Notes under the pieces: model-generated
The model's input: only the letters and a program-made list of their open reading frames with translations
Told to the model about the DNA's origin: nothing
Database searches by the model: none
Assembly (NCBI GenBank): GCA_963837155.1
Contig: CAWIMB010000001.1
Location: 558,001-622,000 of the forward strand
Reading direction: 5' to 3'
Source of the DNA: DASQHW01 sp963837155
Lineage (GTDB): Bacteria; Actinomycetota; Acidimicrobiia; IMCC26256; PALSA-610
Length of the DNA: 64,000 nt
Program-made: the position numbers and the translations under genes
Part shown: in pieces, positions 42,825 through 50,982 of the stretch
Layout of the letters: each line of letters begins with the position of its first letter
How positions within the stretch are numbered: position 1 is the first letter of the stretch

Positions 42825-43334
42825 TCAGACTTGAGCGGCGACCTCGAAGACGACGTCGTGATCTCGGGTCAGCCACACGATGCCGTTGTCGGTCGGGTAG
42901 CCGCGGCCCTGGATGTTGAACATGCGCACGTGGTCCGCGCCCACCGGATAGGGCCCCCAGTGCCAGGTGCCGCGGTGCAGGTGCACACAGGTGAGGCGCG
43001 GGAGCGCGAACGCCCGAACCGCGTCGAAGTGCGACGGTTCCGAGAAGTCAGCGGCGGGGGGAGCGACGACGACGACCGCGTCGGTGTCCAGCGGCATCAG
43101 CGTCTGGGTGTGCGTGTCGTGACGATTGAGCAGCTCGCACCGGAGCCGGCCGGCGCGGACCTCGATCTCATCGAGCGAATGGCCGATGTAGTTGACCCAG
43201 CCGTCGTTCAAGAGGAACTCGAGGTCGGCGGTCGGGTTGCCGTCGCCTTCTTCGGGCGGCAGCACGCCGTAGGGAGCGAACGATGTGATCGTCGCCTCGA
43301 CCGGCTTCAGTTCGACGGTCCTCGGGTCGCCCAT
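42825..43334 (-). CDS. Ureidoglycolate lyase-like protein (AllA fold)
   Basis: 169 residues with FLLNDGWVNYIGHSLDEIEV, LLNRHDTHTQTLMPLDTDAV, FALPRLTCVHLHRGTWHWGP, the conserved HxxTxQ and HRGTWH blocks of AllA-type cupins. Ureidoglycolate lyase makes glyoxylate and urea from ureidoglycolate, the last step of allantoin use. It is divergent from a cupin gene and two genes from a 2-hydroxyacid (glyoxylate-type) dehydrogenase, which fits disposal of glyoxylate; inference. Confidence 0.75.
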   Translation of the reverse strand: MGDPRTVELKPVEATITSFAPYGVLPPEEGDGNPTADLEFLLNDGWVNYIGHSLDEIEVRAGRLRCELLNRHDTHTQTLMPLDTDAVVVVAPPAADFSEPSHFDAVRAFALPRLTCVHLHRGTWHWGPYPVGADHVRMFNIQGRGYPTDNGIVWLTRDHDVVFEVAAQV

Positions 43335-43383
43335 CGCACCTCCTGGCGTACGCTTCGGGAGGAAACTCTACGGAGGTTGCGAG

Positions 43384-43767
43384 ATGGACGTGCGGTCGAT
43401 CGAGGGCGTCGAGCCGGTCGTCGAGCACAACGGCACGGTGCCGGTGTGGTGGCTGGTGAACCCGCGTGAGATGTTCGAGATCACCAAAGGCGGCCACCTG
43501 GAGCTCGTGAGCGAATTCGAGGTTGCGGGCGGGGGCTTCGTCGACCCGCACAATCATCCGACGCACGAGTTCTATTACGTGACAGCGGGGCGCGGGATCA
43601 TGACGATCGAGGGCGAAGACCGCGAGATCCGCCAGGGCGACCTCGTGCACATCCCGCCCAACGCCGTGCACTCGCTCCGGCCGGTCAGCGACCACGCGCC
43701 GATCCATTGCTTCTGCTTCGCGGTCGGTGTCGATGGTGCAGGAGCCGTCAACTACACGGACCACTAG
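43384..43767 (+). CDS. Single-domain cupin protein
   Basis: GGAGG lies 7 nt before the ATG. 127 residues: GGFVDPHNHPTHEFYYVTAG (HxHx4E metal site), GIMTIEGEDREIRQGDLVHI and PPNAVHSLRPV (third His). A mononuclear metal cupin; enzymatic or binding role not defined. It stands between the divergent allA-like gene and the 2-hydroxyacid dehydrogenase, 3 nt from the latter. Confidence 0.85.
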   Translation: MDVRSIEGVEPVVEHNGTVPVWWLVNPREMFEITKGGHLELVSEFEVAGGGFVDPHNHPTHEFYYVTAGRGIMTIEGEDREIRQGDLVHIPPNAVHSLRPVSDHAPIHCFCFAVGVDGAGAVNYTDH

Positions 43768-43770
43768 CGC

Positions 43771-44715
43771 GTGGCTCGGGTCCTTGTCACTCGCCGTCTC
43801 CCGGACGGCGGGCTCGACCCGCTCGCGCACCACGAGATCATCGGGCCCAAGCCCGACGACTCGCCGTACACACACGACGAACTGTGCACGCAAGCCTCCA
43901 AGAGCGAGGCAATCGTCTCGCTGCTCACCGATCGCATCGACGCTGAAGTCATCGAGGCGGGCGCGGGTTCGGTGCGCGTCATCGCCAATGTCGCGGTCGG
44001 GTACGACAATGTCGACGTGCGGGCGGCCGACGCGCACGGGATCACGGTGTGCAACACACCTGGTGTGCTCGACGAGACGACCGCCGACCTCGCGTTCTCG
44101 TTGATCCTCGCGGCGTCGCGCCTGGCCGGCGACGCCGAGCGAGACCTGCGGTCGGGTCAATGGCACGGGTGGGGCATCACGCAGTACCTCGGGCGCGACG
44201 TGCACGGCGCGACGCTCGGGCTCGTCGGCTTCGGTCGTATCGCCCGCGCCGTCGCGCGCCGGGCCCAGGGGTTCGCCATGCGCGTACTGCACCACGCTCG
44301 CCGCGACACCAACGATGAGGGATACGTCGCCGACCTCGACGCGCTGCTTCGCGAGGCCGACATCGTGTCGTTGCACGTGCCGGGCGGTCCCGACACGCGC
44401 CACTTGATCGACGCCCGGCGCCTCGCGCTCATGCAGCCGACGGCGGTGTTGGTGAACACCGCCCGGGGCACCGTCGTCGACGAAGCCGCGCTGGCGGAGG
44501 CGTTGCAAGCCGGACGGCTGTTCGCAGCCGGCCTCGACGTGTACGAGCGCGAGCCCGCGATCTCACCCGAGCTGTTGGGAGCTCCGCGCACGGTGCTGCT
44601 GCCGCACATCGGATCGGCGTCGCAGGCGACCCGCACGCGGATGGCGACGACGGCGACCTCGGCGGTCGCGACCGTGTTGGAGGGTGGCACGCCGCCGAAT
44701 ATCGTGAAGCCGTGA
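43771..44715 (+). CDS. D-2-hydroxyacid dehydrogenase (glyoxylate reductase-like)
   Basis: 314 residues from GTG 43771. VIANVAVGYDNVDVRAADAH, ATLGLVGFGRIARAVARRA (NAD(P) site), VLVNTARGTVVDEAALAEAL (Arg), GLDVYEREP (Glu) and TVLLPHIGSASQATRTRM (His) give the full Arg-Glu-His catalytic set. It reduces a 2-keto acid to D-2-hydroxyacid. Glyoxylate is favoured by the AllA-like neighbour but is not certain. Confidence 0.9.
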   Translation: MARVLVTRRLPDGGLDPLAHHEIIGPKPDDSPYTHDELCTQASKSEAIVSLLTDRIDAEVIEAGAGSVRVIANVAVGYDNVDVRAADAHGITVCNTPGVLDETTADLAFSLILAASRLAGDAERDLRSGQWHGWGITQYLGRDVHGATLGLVGFGRIARAVARRAQGFAMRVLHHARRDTNDEGYVADLDALLREADIVSLHVPGGPDTRHLIDARRLALMQPTAVLVNTARGTVVDEAALAEALQAGRLFAAGLDVYEREPAISPELLGAPRTVLLPHIGSASQATRTRMATTATSAVATVLEGGTPPNIVKP

Positions 44716-45011
44716 GCAAGATCCCGATCGCGTGCACGCTGACCGCCGACGAGCAGGTCGATCGCGGCGGCGAGTGGGCACGGATGCTGACCCGAGCCTC
44801 GACCCGCGAGCTCACCGACGCCGGCGCTCAGCTCACGTTCCCGCGTGATGCCGCGCTTACGACCGAGCTCGCCGACCTCGTTGCACGCGAGGTCGACTGC
44901 TGCGGCTTCTTCACGTTCACACTCACGGTCTCCCACGACACACTCGTGTTGGGTATCAGCGCACCCGACGAGGCCAAGGAGCTGGTGACAGCTTTCGTTG
45001 CAAGCACCTAG
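44712..45011 (+). CDS. Conserved small protein with CC motif, unknown
   Basis: 99 residues starting at GTG 44712 with a 4-bp overlap onto the dehydrogenase. It reads KIPIACTLTADEQVDRGGEW, ALTTELADLVAREVDCCGFF and TLTVSHDTLVLGISAP. The vicinal Cys pair in the last helix-strand junction and the Cys near the N-terminus could form a metal or thiol site. This layout recurs in small actinobacterial proteins of unknown function. Not assigned. Confidence 0.65.
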   Translation: MSKIPIACTLTADEQVDRGGEWARMLTRASTRELTDAGAQLTFPRDAALTTELADLVAREVDCCGFFTFTLTVSHDTLVLGISAPDEAKELVTAFVAST

Positions 45012-45021
45012 CCTGCGCGTC

Positions 45022-46111
45022 ATGAGCGAGCAGGTGCGCGGCGTCGTCGCGAAGGCCGGCAAGGAACCCGTTTCCGTCGAAACCATCGTCGTGCCCGATC
45101 CCGGGGCCGGCGAGGTGAAGGTGCGCGTGCAGGCGTGCGGCGTCTGCCACACCGACCTGCACTATCGCGAGGGTGGCATCGGCGACGACTTCCCGTATCT
45201 GCTCGGTCACGAAGCCGCGGGTGAGGTGGAAGCGGTCGGCGCCGGTGTCACGAGCGTCGCGCCCGGCGACTTCGTCGTACTGAACTGGCGGGCAGTGTGC
45301 GGCGAGTGCCGGGCGTGCCGCCGGGGTCGTGCGTGGTACTGCTTCAACACGCACAACGCGCAACAGAAGATGACGCTCGCGGACGGCACCCCGCTGTCAC
45401 CCGCGCTCGGTATCGGCGCGTTCGCCGACAAGACCATCGTGGCGGCGGGCCAGGCGACGAAAGTCGACGCTCGGGCCGACGCCACCGAAGCCGGACTCCT
45501 CGGTTGCGGCGTGATGGCCGGCTTCGGCGCCGCGACGTACACCGGAGGGATCGGCCGGGACGACACCGTCGCGGTGTTCGGCTGCGGAGGTGTCGGCGAC
45601 GCCGCGATCGCGGCGGCCCGGCTCGCGGGCGCCCGCACGATCATCGGCGTCGACCTTGACGCCGCGCAAGCTCGAGTGGGCAATCGGCTTCGGTGCGACC
45701 CACACCGTCGACGCGTCGAAGGAAGACCCCGTCGAAGCCGTGCGCGCGCTCACCGAGGGCAACGGCGCCGACGTGTGCATCGAGGCGGTGGGCCGTCCCG
45801 AGGTGCTGAAGCAGGCGTTCTACGCGCGCGATCTCGCGGGCACGGTCGTGCAGGTCGGCGTGCCGACACCCGACATGGCGCTGCCCGACATCCCGATGAT
45901 CGACTTCTTTGGCCGGGGTGGTGCGCTGAAGCCGAGCTGGTACGGCGACTGCTTGCCGTCGCGCGACTTCCCGACGCTCATCGACCTGTACCTACAAGGC
46001 CGCTTTCCGCTCGACAAGTTCGTATCAGAGACGATCAGCCTCGACGACGTCGAGTACGCGTTCCACAAGATGGAGCGGGGCGAGGTGCTGCGGTCGGTCG
46101 TCGTGCTCTAG
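45022..46111 (+). CDS. S-(hydroxymethyl)mycothiol dehydrogenase-like zinc alcohol dehydrogenase (frameshift near 45665)
   Basis: VQACGVCHTDLHYREGGIGD (catalytic zinc Cys), LLGHEAAGEVEAVGAGVTSV (His/Glu) and NWRAVCGECRACRRGRAWYC (structural zinc, four Cys) come first. Then TVAVFGCGGVGDAAIAAARL (NAD site) and, after one extra base, RKLEWAIGFGATHTVDASKE to LDDVEYAFHKMERGEVLRSV. The GECxxCxxGxxxxC region and NTHNAQQKMTL match the MscR/AdhE2 type that oxidises formaldehyde-mycothiol adducts. Mycothiol is restricted to actinobacteria. All motifs survive across the two frames. Confidence 0.88.
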
Positions 46112-46124
46112 CGCGGTCGCGCCC

Positions 46125-47438
46125 CTACGGCCGCAGGCGGTTCGGGCCGCGGAACAAGAACATCGCATCGCGGATGCTCGAGAGTCCGAGCAACATCATG
46201 ACAATGCGGCTGAGTCCGATGCCGAAGCCACCGTGGGGCGGGCATCCGTACTTGAAACAGTCGAGGTAATAGTCCATCCCGTCGGTCGAGACGCAGGCCT
46301 CCCGCGCTTGTTCTATGAGGACCTCGTAACGGTGCTCGCGCTGCGCGCCGGTCGTGATCTCGATGCCGTTCCACAGCAAGTCGAAACTGCGCGTCAGCGT
46401 GGGATCGGTTACGTCGCGCATGTGGTAGAAGGGCCGCACCGCGACGGGATAGTGCGTGAGGAACGTGAACTCGTGCGATTGTTCGGCGGTAGTGCGCGCT
46501 GACGCGCGTCGCTCGCCGTCCGGGTCGAGGTCGAGCTTTCCGGGAACGGACGGCTCCCACCCTTCTTCGCGCAACGCCTCGATCTCGTCGCCGAGCCGAC
46601 GGCGGGGAAACGGGCGCGCCGGCACGGTCACGTCGATGCCGAAGCGCGCCTTGATCATCTCACCGTGATGGTCGGCGACCGCGCTGATCGCGGCGACGAG
46701 CAGCTGCTCTTCGATGTCCATGACGTCGTCAACCGACTCGATCCACGCCAGCTCGACGTCAATACCCGTGAACTCCGTGGTGTGGCGCGTCGTGAACGAG
46801 GGCTCGGCCCGGAACACCGGCCCCACCTCGTACACGCGCTCGAAGCCGGCTGCGATCGCCATCTGCTTGTAGAACTGCGGTGACTGGGCAAGGAATGCGG
46901 TCTGATCGAAGTACTTCACGCGGAAGACCTCGCTGCCCGATTCGGATGCGTTCGCCATCAGCTTCGGCGAGTGCAGCTCCAAGAATCCGAGCCGGCGCGC
47001 TTCCGCGCGCATGCCGTCCTCGAAGGTCGTCTGTACCTCGAAGGTCTCGCGTTGGCCCGCACGCCGGAGATCGAGAAAGCGGTAGTCGGAACGGTGATCG
47101 ACCGACGATTTCTCATCGATTGGAAGCGGTTGGCGCGCGATTCCTTCGAGACGTACCGACTCGACCCTCACCTCGAGTCCCCCGAGCTTCACACGTGCGT
47201 CCGCAACGACTCGACCGGACACGGTGATGGCCGACTCCGGCTTGAGGGCATCGATCTCGTGTTCGAGGCTCGGATCGTCGGCTGCGCCGCGCTCGTGGAC
47301 GAGCTGCACGAGGCCGGTCGGATCACGGAGGATCACGAACTGCATCCGGCTCTGCAATCGCAGGCTGTGCACCCATCCGTGCAGCAGAACTTGCTCGTCG
47401 ATCTGCTGCGGCAATGACGAGATGAGAGTTCGCTCCAC
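46125..47438 (-). CDS. aspS: Aspartyl-tRNA synthetase, archaeal-type (probably non-discriminating)
   Basis: From GTG 47438 (ERTLISSLPQQIDEQV). An OB-fold domain (LLHGWVHSLRLQSRMQFVIL) then a class II core: FLDLRRAGQRETFEVQTTFE (motif 1 region), FLAQSPQFYKQMAIAAGFER, VGPVFRAEPSFTTRHTTEFT (motif 2) and GGFGIGLSRIVMMLLGLS (motif 3). At 437 aa it lacks the GAD insertion of bacterial AspRS, so it is the shorter archaeal/AspS2 form, which often charges both tRNA-Asp and tRNA-Asn. Confidence 0.9.
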   Translation of the reverse strand: MERTLISSLPQQIDEQVLLHGWVHSLRLQSRMQFVILRDPTGLVQLVHERGAADDPSLEHEIDALKPESAITVSGRVVADARVKLGGLEVRVESVRLEGIARQPLPIDEKSSVDHRSDYRFLDLRRAGQRETFEVQTTFEDGMRAEARRLGFLELHSPKLMANASESGSEVFRVKYFDQTAFLAQSPQFYKQMAIAAGFERVYEVGPVFRAEPSFTTRHTTEFTGIDVELAWIESVDDVMDIEEQLLVAAISAVADHHGEMIKARFGIDVTVPARPFPRRRLGDEIEALREEGWEPSVPGKLDLDPDGERRASARTTAEQSHEFTFLTHYPVAVRPFYHMRDVTDPTLTRSFDLLWNGIEITTGAQREHRYEVLIEQAREACVSTDGMDYYLDCFKYGCPPHGGFGIGLSRIVMMLLGLSSIRDAMFLFRGPNRLRP

Positions 47439-47473
47439 TCCGCCCCAGGCTAGGCGCTCGCTAATCTGCGGCG

Positions 47474-48034
47474 ATGGCCGACAACAAGGAATGGGGACCG
47501 CTCGCTCCGCTGATCGGGGAGTGGGAAGGCACCGACGGTCTCGACGTCTCATACTGCAACGCCGAAGCGTTCGTAAAGGACACGCCGTATCGCGAGAAGG
47601 TCTCGATGAAGCCATTCGGGCCGGTCGAGAACGGCACGCAGGTGCTGTACGGCCTCGACTATCGAATGGCCGCGTGGCGCGGAGACGAGGAGAACCCGTT
47701 CCACACCGAGGTCGGGTACTGGCTGTGGGACGCGGCCGACCAGCAAGTCACGCGCTGTTTCGTCATCCCCCGCGGAAGCGTGGTGATCGCCGGCGGTGAT
47801 GCCGCTCCGGGCGCGAAGAATTTCACGATGCAGGCCGACTGCGGCTCCGAGACGTACGGCATCCTGTCGAACCCGTTCCTGGCCAAGGCAGCACGCACCT
47901 CGCGCTACGCGTGCACGATCACCGTGAACCCCGACGGCTCGTGGACGTACGACGAGTGCTCCACGATGGATCACGCGTGGTTTGGTGGCGTGGTCGAGCA
48001 CACCGACCGCAACACGCTGCGCAAAGTCGGTTAG
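47474..48034 (+). CDS. FABP-like/nitrobindin heme-binding beta-barrel protein
   Basis: 186 residues. LIGEWEGTDGLDVSYCN is the GxWxGxG start of the THAP4/nitrobindin-like barrel. GTQVLYGLDYRMAAWRGDEE, EVGYWLWDAADQQVTRCFVI and GSVVIAGGDAAPGAKNFTM follow the family pattern. Family members bind heme or lipids and some isomerise peroxynitrite. The proximal His cannot be assigned with certainty. Divergent from aspS and convergent with an RraA-like gene (4-bp overlap). Confidence 0.7.
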   Translation: MADNKEWGPLAPLIGEWEGTDGLDVSYCNAEAFVKDTPYREKVSMKPFGPVENGTQVLYGLDYRMAAWRGDEENPFHTEVGYWLWDAADQQVTRCFVIPRGSVVIAGGDAAPGAKNFTMQADCGSETYGILSNPFLAKAARTSRYACTITVNPDGSWTYDECSTMDHAWFGGVVEHTDRNTLRKVG

Positions 48035-48657
48035 TTATCCCGGTCGATCGGCGCGGTGTCGAGGCCGAGCAACTCCACGGTCGTGCGGCCGGCCCTGAGC
48101 TGCTCGAAGTAATGCTGCTCCTTCTCGGCGCGTGCCGTGCCGGCTACTCGTACGTCCTCGACGTGGGCGTGCGGGATGACGACCACGCCGTCGGTGTCGC
48201 CGACGATCCAGTCTCCGCGCTCGACCTCCACGTCGCCCACGAGCGCGGCGTCGCCGATGCGGCCTGGGTGCGTTTTCGTCGCCCCCCGCAAGGCGATCAT
48301 CGCCGAGAAGACGGGAAAGCCGTGCGCTTGCAATGCGTCGACGTCGCGGACACCGCCGTCGATCACGAGGCCGGCAATGCCGCGCGCCTCCGCCGCGGTC
48401 GTGAGCACCTCACCCCAGTAGCCGCGCGCCGGTTCAAGCCCCACACTGACGACGAGCACCGATCCCGCAGGCGCCTCGGCAACCGCGACGTGGATCGCCA
48501 GGTTGTCGGCCGCGCTGCACCCGACCGGGAACGCGGGACCGCTGACGCGGGCGCCCGGCCAGACGGGACGGATGCGGAGTGCCATCGGGCGACCGCCACT
48601 CTCGCCGAGCGTGGCGGCACCGAGAGCGGCAAGTGCGGATGCGAGGTCGTCGGTCAT
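48031..48657 (-). CDS. RraA/HMG-aldolase-like family protein
   Basis: From ATG 48657 (TDDLASALAALGAATLGES), 208 residues. FPVGCSAADNLAIHVAVAEA, VLVVSVGLEPARGYWGEVL, GIAGLVIDGGVRDVDALQAH and GDWIVGDTDGVVVIPHAHVE are the conserved blocks (GxxxD...DGxxRD, GDxxxxDxdGVvvvP). Members are RNase E inhibitors (RraA) or 4-hydroxy-4-methyl-2-oxoglutarate/oxaloacetate lyases. The second role suits a metal site at the DGGVRD motif. Confidence 0.82.
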   Translation of the reverse strand: MTDDLASALAALGAATLGESGGRPMALRIRPVWPGARVSGPAFPVGCSAADNLAIHVAVAEAPAGSVLVVSVGLEPARGYWGEVLTTAAEARGIAGLVIDGGVRDVDALQAHGFPVFSAMIALRGATKTHPGRIGDAALVGDVEVERGDWIVGDTDGVVVIPHAHVEDVRVAGTARAEKEQHYFEQLRAGRTTVELLGLDTAPIDRDN

Positions 48658-48668
48658 GCGTGCGTACT

Positions 48669-48761
48669 TGGCGGAGGGCGAGGGATTTGAACCCTCGAGG
48701 GGACTTATCACCCCCTACTCGCTTAGCAGGCGAGCACCTTCGGCCACTCGGTCAGCCCTCC
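48669..48761 (-). tRNA. tRNA-Ser (anticodon GCT), CCA encoded
   Basis: On the minus strand the acceptor GGAGGGC pairs with GCCCTCC, followed by G and CCA. The D-arm is TGACCGAGTGGCCGAAGG. The anticodon stem CTCGC/GCGAG has loop CTGCTAA, giving anticodon GCT. A long variable arm (TAGGGGGTGATAAGTCCCCT) identifies a class II tRNA, and the T-arm contains GGTTCAAATCC. It reads AGC/AGU serine codons. Confidence 0.95.
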
Positions 48762-48765
48762 GGAA

Positions 48766-49323
48766 TCATCGATTATACGGTGGCGTGTTCAGGGCAGCGA
48801 CGAGCGACTTCTCGCACCCCTGGCTCGTGAGTTGTTGCTGGTCACGCTGGAGCGCCGCCCGTGTCGGCGCCGCGCGAGCGAACCCGATCGCTGTGAGCGC
48901 GGCGCACGGGAAGTAGACCCACGCGGTATGCAACAGGAAGGTAGCGACGAACCCGATCAGCGCGATGACCTCCGCGGACGCAAGCCGTACGAAGAACCGC
49001 GAGCGGTACGAGGCCAGAAGTGCGTCACACACGAGCGGCCTCTCCAGCCGAGACAAGACGGCATAGTCAACGAACGCCACCAGTACCATCACGCCGACAA
49101 AGACGAGCGCCGCCGAGCCACCACCAGTCAACGGCACAATGAACAGGAGCACGAATCCGAACATCGCGATGGCGTTGCAGAACGCGATGAACAGCATCCT
49201 GAACTGACCAACGCCGTTGAGGCCGCCTTGATGTCTGATGCGGCGTTTCAGCACGCCGGGGACCAGCAGCATCCAGAGAGTGCGTGCATCGACCGGCCAG
49301 CCTGGGTCTTCGTCGTCGTTCAC
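48766..49323 (-). CDS. Four-helix membrane protein, unknown
   Basis: From GTG 49323, which overlaps the methyltransferase stop by 4 bp (GTGA). 185 residues. RMLFIAFCNAIAMFGFVLLF, GGGSAALVFVGVMVLVAFVD, LASAEVIALIGFVATFLLHT and VYFPCAALTAIGFARAAPTR are four hydrophobic segments. The N-terminus is hydrophilic (NDDEDPGWPVDARTLWML). No family recognised. Translational coupling suggests a link to the methyltransferase upstream. Confidence 0.6.
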   Translation of the reverse strand: MNDDEDPGWPVDARTLWMLLVPGVLKRRIRHQGGLNGVGQFRMLFIAFCNAIAMFGFVLLFIVPLTGGGSAALVFVGVMVLVAFVDYAVLSRLERPLVCDALLASYRSRFFVRLASAEVIALIGFVATFLLHTAWVYFPCAALTAIGFARAAPTRAALQRDQQQLTSQGCEKSLVAALNTPPYNR

Positions 49324-49934
49324 GGGTTGCGCGCTTGGCCGACGTACATGTAGCCGAACGCTTTCGGGCCCTTCAGGTTGAAGTTCCGGATCTTCTCGAT
49401 CTCGAAGCCGGCGTCGGTGAGCAGTGTGTCGATCGGCCGGTTGAGATGGCAGCCGCCGGCGAGCTTGTTCTGCAAACCGTTCAGCCGGTCCTGCGTGCGG
49501 GCGACCTTCGGGTCGGGCGCGTGCCCGTGCTCGGCGAAGTGGAACCGTGCGTCCGGCTTCATCACGCGGCGGAGCTCGCGCAGCGCGCCGCGGACATCGG
49601 GAATCGTGCACAGGGTCATCGTCGACAGCGCGCTGTCGAACCGGTCGTCGGGGAAGTCGAGGTGCTCGCCCTCGAGTCCACCGACGTGAACGTCGGCCGG
49701 CGCGGCGGCGATGCGCTTCGCCGCAAGTTGCAGCGCGACGCGGGAAGGGTCAACTGTCCACACGCCGGTGACCTCGGGCGGGAGATAGGGGAGGTTCAGA
49801 CCGGAACCGAAGCCGAGCTCGAGGACGTCGCCCGTAAGGCCTTCGCACACCTCCCTGCGGACCTTGCCGAACTCCTTGTTGCCGAGCATGACGTTGATGA
49901 AACGCGGGAGGAATTGATCGTTGTAGAACCCCAT
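49320..49934 (-). CDS. Class I SAM-dependent methyltransferase
   Basis: The start is taken at Met 49934 (GFYNDQFLPRFINVMLG) rather than 49964, because the longer form would overlap the divergent PHP gene start at 49958. LTGDVLELGFGSGLNLPYLP is motif I, VWTVDPSRVALQLAAKRI motif post-I, FDSALSTMTLCTIPDVRGAL motif II, and MKPDARFHFAEHGHAPD motif III. Such UbiE/thiol-type methyltransferases act on small molecules or lipids. Substrate unknown. Confidence 0.85.
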   Translation of the reverse strand: MGFYNDQFLPRFINVMLGNKEFGKVRREVCEGLTGDVLELGFGSGLNLPYLPPEVTGVWTVDPSRVALQLAAKRIAAAPADVHVGGLEGEHLDFPDDRFDSALSTMTLCTIPDVRGALRELRRVMKPDARFHFAEHGHAPDPKVARTQDRLNGLQNKLAGGCHLNRPIDTLLTDAGFEIEKIRNFNLKGPKAFGYMYVGQARNP

Positions 49935-49957
49935 CGCCCACAGGGTACGGTCGTCGT

Positions 49958-50974
49958 ATGACACCGGTCGAGGCCCTCGAACGGATCGCGGAGCTGCTCA
50001 TCCGTGGCCGCGCGCCCGTGTATCGCGCCCAGGCATTCCGACACGCCGCGCGCGAGATTGCGCGCGTCGACGAAGCTGAGCTGCGCTTCCTCGCGGACAA
50101 CGGACGCCTGACCGAGCTTCCGGGTGTCGGCGACAAGACCGCGGCCGTGATCGTGGAGGCGCTCGACGGCAAGACGCCCGAGTATCTGCAGAAGTTGCTT
50201 GCAACCGCCGACGACCACAGCGACGAAGGCGAAGCGCTGCGTGTGCAGCTGAAGGGTGATCTGCACGTGCATTCGGACTGGTCGGACGGCGGGCAGACGA
50301 TTCGCGCGATGGCGGAGAAGGCACGCTCCCTTGGGCACGACTACTTCGCGCTCACCGACCATTCGCCCCGGCTCACGATCGCGAACGGTCTGTCCGCGGA
50401 GCGCCTGTCCGAGCAGCTCGACGTGATCGCAGCGTTGAACGAGGAGCTTGCGCCGTTCCGCATCCTCACCGGCATCGAGGTCGACATCCTCGAGGACGGC
50501 GCACTCGACCAGTCCGAAGCGTTGCTCGAGCGCGTGGACGTCGTCGTCGCCAGCGTGCATTCGAAATTGCGGATGGAGCCGGTCGCCATGACGCGTCGCA
50601 TGGTCGGCGCCATCGCGAGCCCGCACAGCGATGTACTCGGTCATTGCACCGGTCGGCTCCTGACCGGCCGCGGCCGTCCGAAGTCGCAGTTCGACCACGA
50701 GGTCGTGATCGAGGCCCTGCGCACCTTCGACACCGCGCTCGAAATCAACTGCCGGCCGGAACGGCTCGATCCGCCGCGCGAAATCCTGCGCAAGGCCGTC
50801 GACGCGGGCGTAAAGATCGCGATCTCCACTGACGCGCATGCGACCGATCAGCTCGAGTGGCAGCCGTACGGCACCGACCGCGCTGCCGAATGCGGCGTGA
50901 CCGCCGAGCGCGTGGTCAACGCGTGGTCGGCCGATGACCTGCTCTCGTGGTGCGCGTCGCACCCGACGCCTTAG
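49958..50974 (+). CDS. PHP-domain phosphoesterase with N-terminal HhH (PolX-like without polymerase)
   Basis: 338 residues. The N-terminal 80 residues resemble the DNA-binding 8-kDa/HhH region of family X polymerases (LIRGRAPVYRAQAFRHAARE, LTELPGVGDKTAAVIVEALD). The PHP domain follows with LKGDLHVHSDWSDGG (HxH), YFALTDHSPR (DH), LTGIEVDILEDG, VVASVHSKL and IAISTDAHATDQL, so all metal-ligand blocks are present. The polymerase fingers/palm of PolX are absent. Metal-dependent nuclease or phosphatase activity is likely. Confidence 0.85.
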   Translation: MTPVEALERIAELLIRGRAPVYRAQAFRHAAREIARVDEAELRFLADNGRLTELPGVGDKTAAVIVEALDGKTPEYLQKLLATADDHSDEGEALRVQLKGDLHVHSDWSDGGQTIRAMAEKARSLGHDYFALTDHSPRLTIANGLSAERLSEQLDVIAALNEELAPFRILTGIEVDILEDGALDQSEALLERVDVVVASVHSKLRMEPVAMTRRMVGAIASPHSDVLGHCTGRLLTGRGRPKSQFDHEVVIEALRTFDTALEINCRPERLDPPREILRKAVDAGVKIAISTDAHATDQLEWQPYGTDRAAECGVTAERVVNAWSADDLLSWCASHPTP

Positions 50975-50982
50975 GGATTGCC

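Noticed and set aside
48657..48711. N-terminal extension of the RraA-like protein to 48711
   Set aside because: The extension would be translated from tRNA-Ser sequence; the ATG at 48657 fits the family start.
49934..49964. Longer start for the methyltransferase at 49964
   Set aside because: It would overlap the divergent PHP gene start; the internal Met at 49934 begins the conserved region.
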